DNA of 64,000 nucleotides from Manduca sexta (lineage: Eukaryota; Arthropoda; Insecta; Lepidoptera; Sphingidae), in the NCBI RefSeq assembly GCF_014839805.1, contig NC_051128.1, forward strand, positions 13,840,466 through 13,904,465, given 5' to 3'. Within the stretch, counting starts at the first letter, position 1. Every line of letters starts with the position of its first letter. The notes under the pieces were generated by a model, which saw only the letters and a program-made list of their open reading frames with translations, had not been told where the DNA came from and did no database searches. This document shows, piece after piece, positions 59,301-64,000 of the stretch. A program made the position numbers and the translations under genes.

Positions 59301-61491
59301 ACCAATCGAAGCTGGGGGTAAAAGCTAGTTTAATTTCATTTAAAAATTATAATCAGTAAGTATTTATTCGCAAAATGACTACATTAACCTAATATAAAAG
59401 GTTTCCAGAATTATGCCGCACTTCTTACTGTATGTATTCTAGTTGACCTCAAAACATGAGTCATTGGAACGACAAATTATGGCGGGGTTTCCACCATGTG
59501 TTTAAAATTGAATTGTTAGCACTTGGTGTTTGTTCATATGATTGATCTTAATAAACTCTAATTTGGTCTTCAAATGTGATTCAAAAATGTGCACCGAATG
59601 GGGTTTATACGTCTTCTCGTTCCAATGAAAAGTGAAAAATATATTTTATGTAAATAACTTATATTTATTATTTAAATGATGAAACAGAAGAAGGGAATTT
59701 ATGCGCTTTCGAAAATATCTCTCGCCATACGTGACGCAGCAGGCGACTGTCATTTCATATTAGTTAACTACTGCAAATTCGGACTATTGATATATTTATT
59801 GGCAAGTTCATGAAACTACCCTCAAACCAAACAATTTAGATGACAAACGAATGTCAATACAATATTATTTAACCCTATTTAAATACCTAATAAAATGACG
59901 GAAAATGGCGATCTGATTTTATAGTCTCTTTTTGTTTTTGTGTATTATTACTCGACATTCACAATACCACCGATAAATATACGGTGGTAACCATAATATT
60001 AACCCAATTTTGAGTTTAATCTTGTGAATAAAACGTAGACACGTTTTATTATTGCATCTCATATTCTGATCAAACAGTCAAGAGCCAAGAATCTCATAAC
60101 CAATTAAAATACAATTAGTATGATGATTTAAATGAGATTTATATTGAACAAAACATACGTAATCTAGTCACGGAAATTTTGTATCGTACACGTCTTTATA
60201 AATATAGTATTAGTAATAGCATTTTTATCAGTGATCATGGTGATAAACTTAATCGTTGTTTGGTCTCTTTTTGCTAACATTTATTATGACAGTTACACAA
60301 ACACACACGCATCACGTTTTTATCCCCAAAGGTTTAGGCAGAGGTGCAACCGAGGCACCCACTTGTACATTCTATTACATGATATGATAGGGAGACAGGC
60401 CTATCACCATATCGGGCACAAATTCGAGAATCCGGACTAAACGCCGATTCTTCTTTTACTCGTCTTTATAGCCTTTCAATATGAGATCAGCGCAATACAT
60501 ATATTTTTTCCAAACCCAGGTTTTCCCTGTCCTAGACCAAGTATCTTAAAATATTCAGGTCAGGCAATCGATATTACAATTTGCGCCTAATGTATAGAGA
60601 TACGCTGTCCCTTCGTTAGGTGAAAATAATATGATGATATGATATGATATGATGAGCCGTTAAGGCCTCTTTTTACACCTCTGAACCCAGAAGACCGGCT
60701 ACTAGTTCTCAAGATAGTGTAATTTCATTATGCGTAGATTAGTGGGTATTAAATTTTTGAAAAAAAATAATTGTAAAATGTAGGTAGATATGTTGACTTT
60801 TCCGACGTCCACCACCGTATCTCAGTGTGCCCCGCGATCATGCAGGCTGCGAAGTCTTAGAAACGTCGGGGATATAAAAAACCGCGAAAAAATCCGAAAA
60901 CATGTTGTATTTAGATGTTTAACATTCGCGTAAACATAAGAAATCATTATTGCACTCTTGCATACTTTTTGAACCACGGGGATGCAGAAGAACATAAATT
61001 GGAAAGAAATTGTGAGTCCCATGGCTTCCATTTGTTGCAGTATCCCTGTCCCTCTAGGGTAGTTACAGTATAAAATGAACTTCACTTATTAGCTTCATCT
61101 ATTTATCAATTGTATTTATGCAAATTAAAATATATATTACTTTAAAATAACGTCATTATGAAAAAGCCTCTGTTAACGGTTCACAATTTTCTTTCCGTGG
61201 AAAAGAAATCATAAAAAAAAGAATTATCAAAAGTTCATTAGTCTACTTATCTCCTCTACCACTAGAGTTGAGTGACTAGACCCAGGATGTATAGAAAACA
61301 TACTTACATGTGAAACTCAACACGTAGTGGTTTTCTTCTTGATTCTGAGCGAAGCATATTAGGGCGTCCAGTTGAGTGGTTCTCTCTCCCGAGGAGTCTT
61401 CTTGCACGAAGGTATCTATGCAGTAGTTCTCTGGTCCTAAGATGAGCCATGGTGGTATATTAGCCGAAATCATGATGAAAAGTTTGCCATC
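35223..61491 (-). CDS. mthl: Methuselah-like class B GPCR, gene C (5' exon off window)
   Basis: Exons 2-7 are at 61491-61308, 57405-57214, 45938-45860, 41860-41682, 41061-40893 and 40026-39841. Two alternative last exons follow, proximal 39635-39470 and distal 35334-35223, and both accept the same phase-2 junction. The visible protein has 384 residues (proximal) or 366 (distal). A signal and first ectodomain exon must lie beyond the right edge, since exon 2 begins at phase 0 and no Cys-rich exon was found in 61.5-64 kb. It shows LPELRNLHGRVLMAY, TM3 with DIWWTF, ECL2 QQGCFIY, TM6 MGINWILEVL and TM7 TDAYNVLIGV. It is more divergent than A is from B: exon 5 is 9 nt shorter, exon 3 is 12-15 nt longer, and TM5 lacks the shared FNVWRLSRG segment. 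Confidence 0.85.
35430..36660. other. Intron or intergenic, no features seen
   Basis: A 77-codon plus-strand frame at 36307-36540 has no recognisable motif or splice context. The rest is AT-rich. Confidence 0.35.
36662..36745 (+). repeat. Partial copy of the AACATTCGCGTAAAC repeat
   Basis: It contains AACCGCGATAAAGTCCG and ATCATTCGCGTAAACATAA. The upstream inverted-arm half is missing. Confidence 0.55.
37425..37805 (-). pseudogene. RTE-type LINE reverse-transcriptase fragment
   Basis: The minus strand reads through frames containing ERAMERT, KLKWQWVG, and GRRSPTRG-like segments, ending in the ATGATG-type 3' tail near 37425. The nucleotide pattern (GCCACTGTCACTTCAGCTTG, ATGTCGGTGACTTTCGTTCT) is that of RTE ORF2 ends in Lepidoptera. 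It has frameshifts and stops. Confidence 0.6.
37810..39465. other. Gene C intron 8b, no features seen
   Basis: If the distal exon is used this is intronic. A hydrophobic minus frame (38856-39116) has no support. AT-rich. Confidence 0.4.
39470..39635 (-). CDS. Gene C exon 8a: proximal cytoplasmic tail
   Basis: 166 nt. The acceptor is CCATACTCAG|GATTAA and it fits the phase-2 end of exon 7. It encodes IKETYHRSTNDEEMKRFGN, then a basic stretch TKRNGQRTFNQTSRSDTIRT, and ends DTNSIKSSTQL at TAA. A Ser/Thr-rich basic tail with TIRTT is consistent with a GPCR phosphorylation tail. The match to the family tail is by character and not by alignment. Confidence 0.6.
39816..40026 (-). CDS. Gene C exon 7: TM6-TM7
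   Basis: The acceptor is TTTGTTACAG|ATTTC. It encodes RFLLYVKLFAVMGINWILE, RFTDAYNVLIGVIIFIIFV, then CKRKIFRLIKKR. Splicing at 39841 (AAGAG|GTTGGT, a weak donor) allows either terminal exon. Without splicing the frame ends after LVGAIKT at a TAG (39816). The exon is 186 nt to the GT, one codon longer than in A and B because of an extra residue between TM6 and TM7. Confidence 0.88.
40100..40890. other. Gene C intron 6, no features seen
   Basis: AT-rich, no recognised element. Confidence 0.45.
40893..41061 (-). CDS. Gene C exon 6: TM5
   Basis: 169 nt. The acceptor is ATTTTTTCAG|GCACC and the donor is CAACG|GTAATC, phase 2. It encodes GTSKLIYLYGPIVVLCVAN, LIFFVLTAVKITQIKRQT, then a polar loop SKESSMHDQHRNDKQR. 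Confidence 0.9.
41065..41680. other. Gene C intron 5, no features seen
   Basis: AT-rich, no recognised element. Confidence 0.45.
41682..41860 (-). CDS. Gene C exon 5: ICL2, TM4 and ECL2
   Basis: 179 nt, three codons shorter than in A and B. The acceptor is TTAATTCCAG|TGGCA and the donor is TACG|GTAAAA, phase 1. It encodes SGKRGMSLEKLSIRARFLAY, SAYAFSIPTALTILLAAL, and ECL2 with RQQGCFIYG. Confidence 0.9.
41862..43115. other. Gene C intron 4, no features seen
   Basis: No repeat or exon I can name. Confidence 0.4.
43120..43385 (-). repeat. SINE family 2, copy 3
   Basis: Full copy on the minus strand: tail TTTACCGGGCACGTTTAA, body TATGCCGGCC and GAGAGATGGTTACCTCTCGA, head near 43371. Confidence 0.75.
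43390..43965. other. Gene C intron 4, no features seen
   Basis: AT-rich, no recognised element. Confidence 0.4.
43972..44355. mobile_element. TA-flanked MITE, CACCGTGATTTT ends, copy 2
   Basis: 384 bp with TA on each side. Left end CACCGTGATTTTATAGTCGT, right end inverse of CATCGAGTTTTTATAGTCCT. The interior is inverted relative to 1756-2142. Confidence 0.72.
44360..45850. other. Gene C intron 4, no named features
   Basis: A small hairpin (GAGGAAC...GTTCCTC) near 45536-45562 is the only structured item seen. Confidence 0.35.
45860..45938 (-). CDS. Gene C exon 4: TM3
   Basis: 79 nt, as in A and B. The acceptor is TAATTTCCAG|CCTTC and the donor is TTTAG|GTAAGT, phase 2. It encodes TFIIYYWLLVAFFWLNVMC then FDIWWTF. 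It lies alone inside a repeat-filled region, 11.3 kb from exon 3 and 4 kb from exon 5. Confidence 0.9.
46080..46366 (+). repeat. SINE family 1, copy 4
   Basis: Near full length, with an internal gap (GGGTAGGTACC missing), and ends GCAATAAAAAAAA. Confidence 0.75.
46375..46785 (-). repeat. CCGGCCAAGTGCG repeat family, copy 2
   Basis: Reverse orientation: starts TTTAGGTTCCGTACATC, has GGATCACTTTATTGTCCGTC, and ends CGTACGGAACCCTTGGTGTG. Relatives at 50500-51490 and 57475-57845. Confidence 0.6.
47452..47722 (-). repeat. SINE family 2, copy 4
   Basis: Full copy on the minus strand, head ACATTTAGAAGCTTTGCTGT at 47722. Confidence 0.75.
48165..48318. repeat. Partial AAATGAAACCACATA MITE
   Basis: Ends with GTTTCATTTAGTAACGCATT then GACCCTGTATA. 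Related to the right half of 12024-12431. Confidence 0.55.
48338..48529 (+). mobile_element. Short Helitron-type element
   Basis: 192 bp. Starts TCTATACAAATATAAAGC and ends GCGAGCAAAAGCTAG before T. Both termini are present. Confidence 0.6.
48682..48949 (+). mobile_element. Helitron-type element, GAATCCCTATTTCCC class
   Basis: 268 bp. Starts TCTATACTATATATAAAAAT, then GGTCACGCCATCACGAGTGA, GACCGATTTTTT, and ends GGTTAGCTAG before T. The element at 55461-55734 is a sister copy. It appears to interrupt an older repeat that is partly visible at 48641-48681 and 48960-49060. Confidence 0.7.
49065..49675. other. Gene C intron 3, no features seen
   Basis: AT-rich with no recognised element. Confidence 0.4.
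49680..49870 (+). repeat. tRNA-SINE body fragment
   Basis: GTGAAGGGAAGCATAGGGAAACC and TTTTGAAGGTATGTGTCGTC match the middle of the SINE at 18346-18662. Degenerate. Confidence 0.45.
49875..50495. other. Gene C intron 3, no features seen
   Basis: AT-rich, no recognised element. Confidence 0.4.
50500..51490 (+). repeat. CCGGCCAAGTGCG repeat, long copy with foldback
   Basis: About 990 bp. Starts ACCGGCCAAGTGCGGGTCGG and ends GATCCTATAAGGGTTCCG then GGAACCCTAAAA, the usual ends of a widespread lepidopteran interspersed repeat. It contains a structured foldback at 50839-50979. Confidence 0.6.
50839..50979. other. Compound foldback: palindrome, inverted arms, palindrome
   Basis: A perfect 24-bp palindrome (TCTTGGCTTGCC and its complement, 50839-50862) is followed by GACAGCTACATGACATT. 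At the right, arms 50930-50959 carry the inverse, and a near-palindrome AATGTTTGC..GCAAACATT closes at 50979. Confidence 0.7.
51520..51600 (+). repeat. tRNA-SINE 3' fragment
   Basis: CCTCTCAGTAGTGGAGTAAG and the following AGTCTGATTGTAATTATTAT resemble the SINE end. Confidence 0.5.
51947..52266 (+). repeat. SINE family 1, copy 5
   Basis: Full length, starting GGTGGTAGGTCTCTCATATG, and ending in an A-rich tail. Confidence 0.78.
52390..52620 (+). repeat. tRNA-headed SINE copy
   Basis: Contains GGGGTTCGATTCCCGGGTT (B box), then ATATTGTGTTTATCTACTC, TGCTCGATATGGCTTTAG and GAGTGTGTGTGTTTATTT. Same class as 56815 and 62640. Confidence 0.6.
52625..54585. other. Gene C intron 3, no named features
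   Basis: AT-rich. A 60-codon plus frame (54366-54548) has no support. Confidence 0.4.
54592..54815. mobile_element. CCGTCT-ended palindromic MITE, short copy
   Basis: About 220 bp, mostly two inverted arms. The left arm has CAGAGAGTCCTATTCCGTCT, CAAATCCGTCTTTTTGCAAT and TACGGGCGTTCTAAT; the right arm has the inverse (ATTAGAACGCCCGTAATTGC and AAAAAGACGG). It would fold almost fully. Confidence 0.75.
54820..55455. other. Gene C intron 3, no features seen
   Basis: AT-rich, no recognised element. Confidence 0.4.
55461..55734 (+). mobile_element. Helitron-type element, sister of 48682
   Basis: 274 bp. Starts TCTATATATATATAAAAATA, then GGTCACGCCATCACGCGTGA, and ends CGTCTGTCGGGCCAGCTAG before T. 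Confidence 0.7.
55745..55935 (-). repeat. Diverged tRNA-SINE body
   Basis: Contains GCCAGACTCCACATACCTTT and TTTCCTTCAACGTTAAAACGA, matching the middle of the SINE at 18346-18662 in the same orientation. Confidence 0.45.
55940..56810. other. Gene C intron 3, no features seen
   Basis: AT-rich, no recognised element. Confidence 0.4.
56815..57060 (+). repeat. tRNA-headed SINE
   Basis: Head GACTGCCTCGGTGGCGTAGT, body TTCTGCTCAATAGCCCGGAG, GATATGGTGATAAGGTCGCC and TGTGTCTCTGCATACATACG. It ends only 155 bp downstream of the gene C exon 3 donor. Confidence 0.6.
57214..57405 (-). CDS. Gene C exon 3: TM1, ICL1 and TM2
   Basis: 192 nt. The acceptor is TCGTTCCCAG|GTATG and the donor is TTCA|GTAAGT, phase 1. 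It encodes CMIISCVFILATCAVYAWLP, then ELRNLHGRVLMAYLLCLF, then NVCAAFS with the ECL1 Cys. LRNLHG is the canonical family ICL1 motif. Confidence 0.92.
57475..57845 (-). repeat. CCGGCCAAGTGCG repeat family, copy 3
   Basis: GGATCAATCTGTTGCCCGTT and CTGTCTGTCGCGACCC at the left; ACGGAACCCATGGTGCGCGA and CACTTGCCAATTCTGG at the right. In reverse orientation. Confidence 0.55.
58146..58283 (+). repeat. SINE family 2, copy 5 (5'-truncated)
   Basis: Starts at TATCCGGTTCCAACTGGCCG and has the usual tail CTTACCATCAGGTACAGAGG. Confidence 0.7.
58490..58800 (-). repeat. Degenerate Helitron-like body
   Basis: On the minus strand it has TTTGGATGAAATCTTGAAAG and TTTTATCCTGGGAAAGG. Related to 11072-11300. 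Weak. Confidence 0.35.
58805..59145. other. Gene C intron 2, no features seen
   Basis: AT-rich, no recognised element. Confidence 0.4.
59150..59328 (+). repeat. Helitron 3'-half
   Basis: Contains TTTTTTATCCCAGGAAAATA and ends GGGGGTAAAAGCTAG before T. Confidence 0.55.
59330..60285. other. Gene C intron 2, no features seen
   Basis: AT-rich, no recognised element. Confidence 0.4.
60290..60610 (-). repeat. Diverged tRNA-SINE-class fragment
   Basis: CCTATCACCATATCGGGCAC and AAATTCGAGAATCCGG are the inverse of the body motif (GCTCGATATGGTGATA) seen at 56815. Confidence 0.4.
60840..60955 (+). repeat. Copy of the AACATTCGCGTAAAC repeat
   Basis: It shares CAGGCTGCGAAGTCTTAGAAACG, AACCGCGAAAAAATCCG and TTAACATTCGCGTAAACATA in the same order as the copy at 690-955. 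Confidence 0.55.
61308..61491 (-). CDS. Gene C exon 2: second half of ectodomain
   Basis: 184 nt, the same length as in gene A. The acceptor is CTTTCGCAG|GATGG, phase 0, and the donor is ACAT|GTAAGT, phase 1. It encodes DGKLFIMISANIPPWLILG, then ENYCIDTFVQ, then LICFAQNQEENHYVLSFT. It carries one more Cys than exon 2 of A or B. Confidence 0.87.
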
Positions 61492-61769
61492 CTGCGAAAG
61501 AAGACTTAATCAGTGGAAAGACAAAGGTTTCATATAAATGTCGCTGCAACATAATAAAACAAAATAAAAATGTTGCGGTGACCCCTCACAGGGGCTTTAG
61601 ATGGAAGAAGACCATACAAAATGCTGATTACTCTTTCTGTTTGTAGATGTTATTTAATATCACACATTGAGCTTACGAAGAGATATGGTTGGCTTCAGCC
61701 TGGTAGAGCATCGTTTTTGTCCATCACACCCGTGTGATAATTTATTGCCGACTTGCTAACCTTAAACTA

Positions 61770-61985
61770 GATACGTAATATAGATATAGGCTCACCGCCT
61801 ATCACATCATGTGACGGATTCCGGCGAAAAGTGTGAAAATGATTTGTCTCTCTGACTACCCATTGGAAATCAAGGGCGTAAGTGCGTGATAAATACTTTG
61901 ATGGAAACATGCTCGAGCCTTGAAGTGCCATCCATTTAATTTTAACACTATGGTTCTCTGTATGCCGTACCAAATGTCATGGACG
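61770..61985 (+). repeat. Diverged tRNA-SINE-class fragment
   Basis: GCCTATCACATCATGTGACG and CCGGCGAAAAGTGTG match the body at 56930-56970. In gene C intron 1. Confidence 0.4.
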
Positions 61986-62196
61986 CCGCTGGTCTTGCGA
62001 CATACTACGCGCCAAGACCATTAAATGATGACCCATACTTTACTATCATTTTGCATAAAGAATTATGCATTAAGAACTTTATCAAATCGAAATGACCACT
62101 TGAGATTGTGTTTATTGTATGATTTTCCTTTTGATTTGTATAGTCATGTACATAAATTGAATTGCAAGGCTTAAGAGTCATAGTAGTTTATTTTAT

Positions 62197-62237
62197 GTAA
62201 AAGATAGTCAATAAATGATTCATTGACTATCTTTTAC
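62197..62237. other. Perfect 16-bp hairpin
   Basis: Arms GTAAAAGATAGTCAAT and ATTGACTATCTTTTAC with a 9-nt loop, in gene C intron 1. Confidence 0.6.
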
Positions 62238-62399
62238 TTCAACGACTAATTTTCATGATTATAAATTGGACAACTGGTATAGTAAGTCATATTTTTATTA
62301 ATTCTATGGAATATTGTGCCGTAAGGTATTATCCTAATTCAACTAATTACCTTTAGTTACTATCTGTCTTATGTCAAATGACAATAAAATACACTAAAA

Positions 62400-62630
62400 A
62401 TTGACGATAGACCAGTTGGGAGTGGAACGGATGAACGGTGAAGGAAAACATCGTGAGGAAACCAGCACACCTGATAGATTCATGATAATTTGGAAGGTAT
62501 GTGAAGTCTCCCAAACCCGTTATAGGCCAGAGTATTGAAGGTCTAACCGCTCTCAGTAGTAGAAGAGGCCCGTGCCAAGCAATGCGACAGTAGTATAGTA
62601 CTGGGCTGATAGTAATATTATTATGTAAAA
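62400..62630 (+). repeat. tRNA-SINE, 5'-truncated
   Basis: GAACGGTGAAGGAAAACATC, GTGAGGAAACCAGCACACC, CTCTCAGTAGTAGAAGAGG and CTGGGCTGATAGTAATATT follow the order of 18346-18662. Confidence 0.65.
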
Positions 62631-62639
62631 TACGCACAC

Positions 62640-62870
62640 CGCTGCGACAACGCCCTAAGGTCCGATGTTAGAATCTTGGGTCGGGTGAAGAGATATTGTG
62701 TTTTTCTACTCACAGCCCGGAGTCTGAATTTTGTGCCCGATATGGAGATAGGTTTGCCCCCTATCAAATCATGGGACGGAGACACAGGCGAAATGTGAAT
62801 ATCCTAGTTACACCTCTGCTTACCGATTCAGTGAACAATGCGTGATGTGTGTTTGTTTTGTTTAAATATA
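62640..62870 (+). repeat. tRNA-headed SINE
   Basis: Contains GATATTGTGTTTTTCTACTC, TGCCCGATATGGAGATAGG and GTGATGTGTGTTTGTTT. Same class as 52390 and 56815. Confidence 0.55.
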
Positions 62871-62872
62871 CT

Positions 62873-63180
62873 ACTGGTAGGTCTCCCATATGTGAGAGTC
62901 CGTCTAGGTAGGTACCACCGCAATGTCTATTTCTGCCGCCAAGCCGCAATGTGTAATCAATGTTGTGTTCCGGTTTGAAGAACATTGTATCCAGTGTAAC
63001 TACTGAACATATGAGACTTAATATCTCATGTCTCAGGATGGCGAGCGCAGAATACCAAACAATACTTTGTTATTCAAGGTGTTGGATGGTGTGTCTACTG
63101 TTTATGGGCGGTCGTATTGTTTACCATCAGGCGAACGGCAAGCTCGTCTCGTCATTCAAAGCAATAAAAAAATAAAAAAT
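62873..63180 (+). repeat. SINE family 1, copy 6
   Basis: Full length, GGTAGGTCTCCCATATGTGA to GCAATAAAAAAATAAAAAAT. It sits directly after the tRNA-headed SINE. Confidence 0.78.
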
Positions 63181-63184
63181 ATAT

Positions 63185-63975
63185 ACAAATTTTCACAAGG
63201 TTAATGTATTTATAATGACATAAAAATAACGTTTTTTATGTTTATAAAAAATATTGGAGTTGTCTAAAAATTACTTCTTACAGCACGAATATGGCCATTA
63301 TGCTCGAATCATTTATAAATTAAAGAATCCTATCCGTCAGACAAAATAAACTGGACATCTGTAGAACGTACGCGGAAATTCCATAAAAAAGGGAAATAAA
63401 AACAATCATCATGGTTATTGTGATTTTGTTGAAAAGTAGTATTTCAGTCTCAGTGTAATAGCATTTTTTTGCTATTACGAGTTTCATTGTTGAATGATCG
63501 TTAGTTTATGAATATGCCAAAATTAAAATGAGGTAACCCGTATATTTCGTTTAACTAACTGCTGGCATTAAGCGCGTTGCTGCCGCAGAAGAAATAATTG
63601 TGGAATTATCGCTTGTAATAACATGCGCGCGCGCCACCTACTTTAACCGCGCACGTGCAAGCAATAAGTCAACAAAGTGGTATCGCGATCGGATAAACGG
63701 TATGGCAGCACATCAAATACAAACAAACGAAAACATTCATTATTATATATTAGATAATAATAAAATTTCTTGCGCCAATGTATCTACTATCTACGCGTTG
63801 AAATCTTTCGCCGAATGATTCAAATTCTAATTTGAATAGATTCTCAGAACAAAATTTTTTACAGGAACTGCGCAATTTTCACAATTAAAAATAATAATAA
63901 TAAACTCATCGATTCATTGGAACGTAAAAGAAGGATAGACTAACAAATAATATTACGTAGAAATATTTTAGCATA
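63185..63975. other. Gene C intron 1 or upstream region, no features seen
   Basis: The missing first exon of gene C was sought here and not found. A 72-codon plus frame (63600-63818) has no family or splice support. Confidence 0.4.
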
Positions 63976-63977
63976 TA

Positions 63978-64000
63978 CACCGTGACTCAATAGTTGTTTG
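63978..64000. mobile_element. Possible third CACCGTGA MITE, cut by window end
   Basis: CACCGTGACTCAATAGTTGT preceded by TA (63976-63977) resembles the terminal repeat of 1756-2142 and 43972-44355. Only 23 bp are visible. Confidence 0.35.

Noticed and set aside
63600..63818. 72-codon plus-strand frame, considered as a possible exon
   Set aside because: Wrong strand for gene C and no Cys-rich ectodomain pattern.
1..64000. CRISPR arrays, bacterial operons, rRNA genes
   Set aside because: Repeats are dispersed transposons without regular spacers, and genes are spliced, so the sequence is eukaryotic.

Overview
This window is AT-rich, intron-rich animal DNA packed with short transposable elements. 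The repeats (Helitron ends CTAG|T, tRNA-headed SINEs with ATT-type tails, Jockey- and RTE-type LINE ends, hAT, Harbinger and mariner MITEs) and the receptor genes suggest an insect, most likely a moth or butterfly. The species cannot be named from sequence alone.

The host genes I can support are three tandem methuselah-like (mth-like) class B G-protein-coupled receptor genes, all on the minus strand, so they read right to left. Gene A runs from about 14242 to 3863. Gene B runs from 29053 to 22478. Gene C runs from beyond the right edge through 61491 to 39470, or to 35223 if a distal last exon is used. I rebuilt them exon by exon from splice sites, reading frame and the seven-helix pattern. 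All three share the same exon order and intron phases (0,1,1,2,1,2,2). Two core exons have invariant length, 79 nt for TM3 and 169 nt for TM5. A and B are close paralogues; C is more divergent and its first exon lies outside the window. Gene C has two candidate terminal exons, one proximal (39470-39635) and one distal (35223-35334). Both fit the same phase-2 junction after a KKR motif, so the cytoplasmic tail may be alternatively spliced.

Nearly everything else is introns, intergenic DNA and transposon debris. 1-3860 holds mariner, LINE and Harbinger pieces beyond gene A. 14.3-22.5 kb (A to B) holds SINEs, a Jockey LINE end, a purine minisatellite, a LINE ORF1 and an RTE end. 29.1-39.4 kb (B to C) holds a Helitron, palindromic MITEs and an RTE fragment. 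The 11-kb intron of gene C (45.9-57.2 kb) holds several SINEs, Helitrons and a foldback structure.

Several insertions are datable by structure. Two hAT MITEs have perfect 8-bp target duplications, one of them nested inside a SINE. A 22-bp perfect hairpin lies in gene B intron 1. No bacterial-type features, CRISPR arrays, rRNA or canonical tRNA genes were seen.
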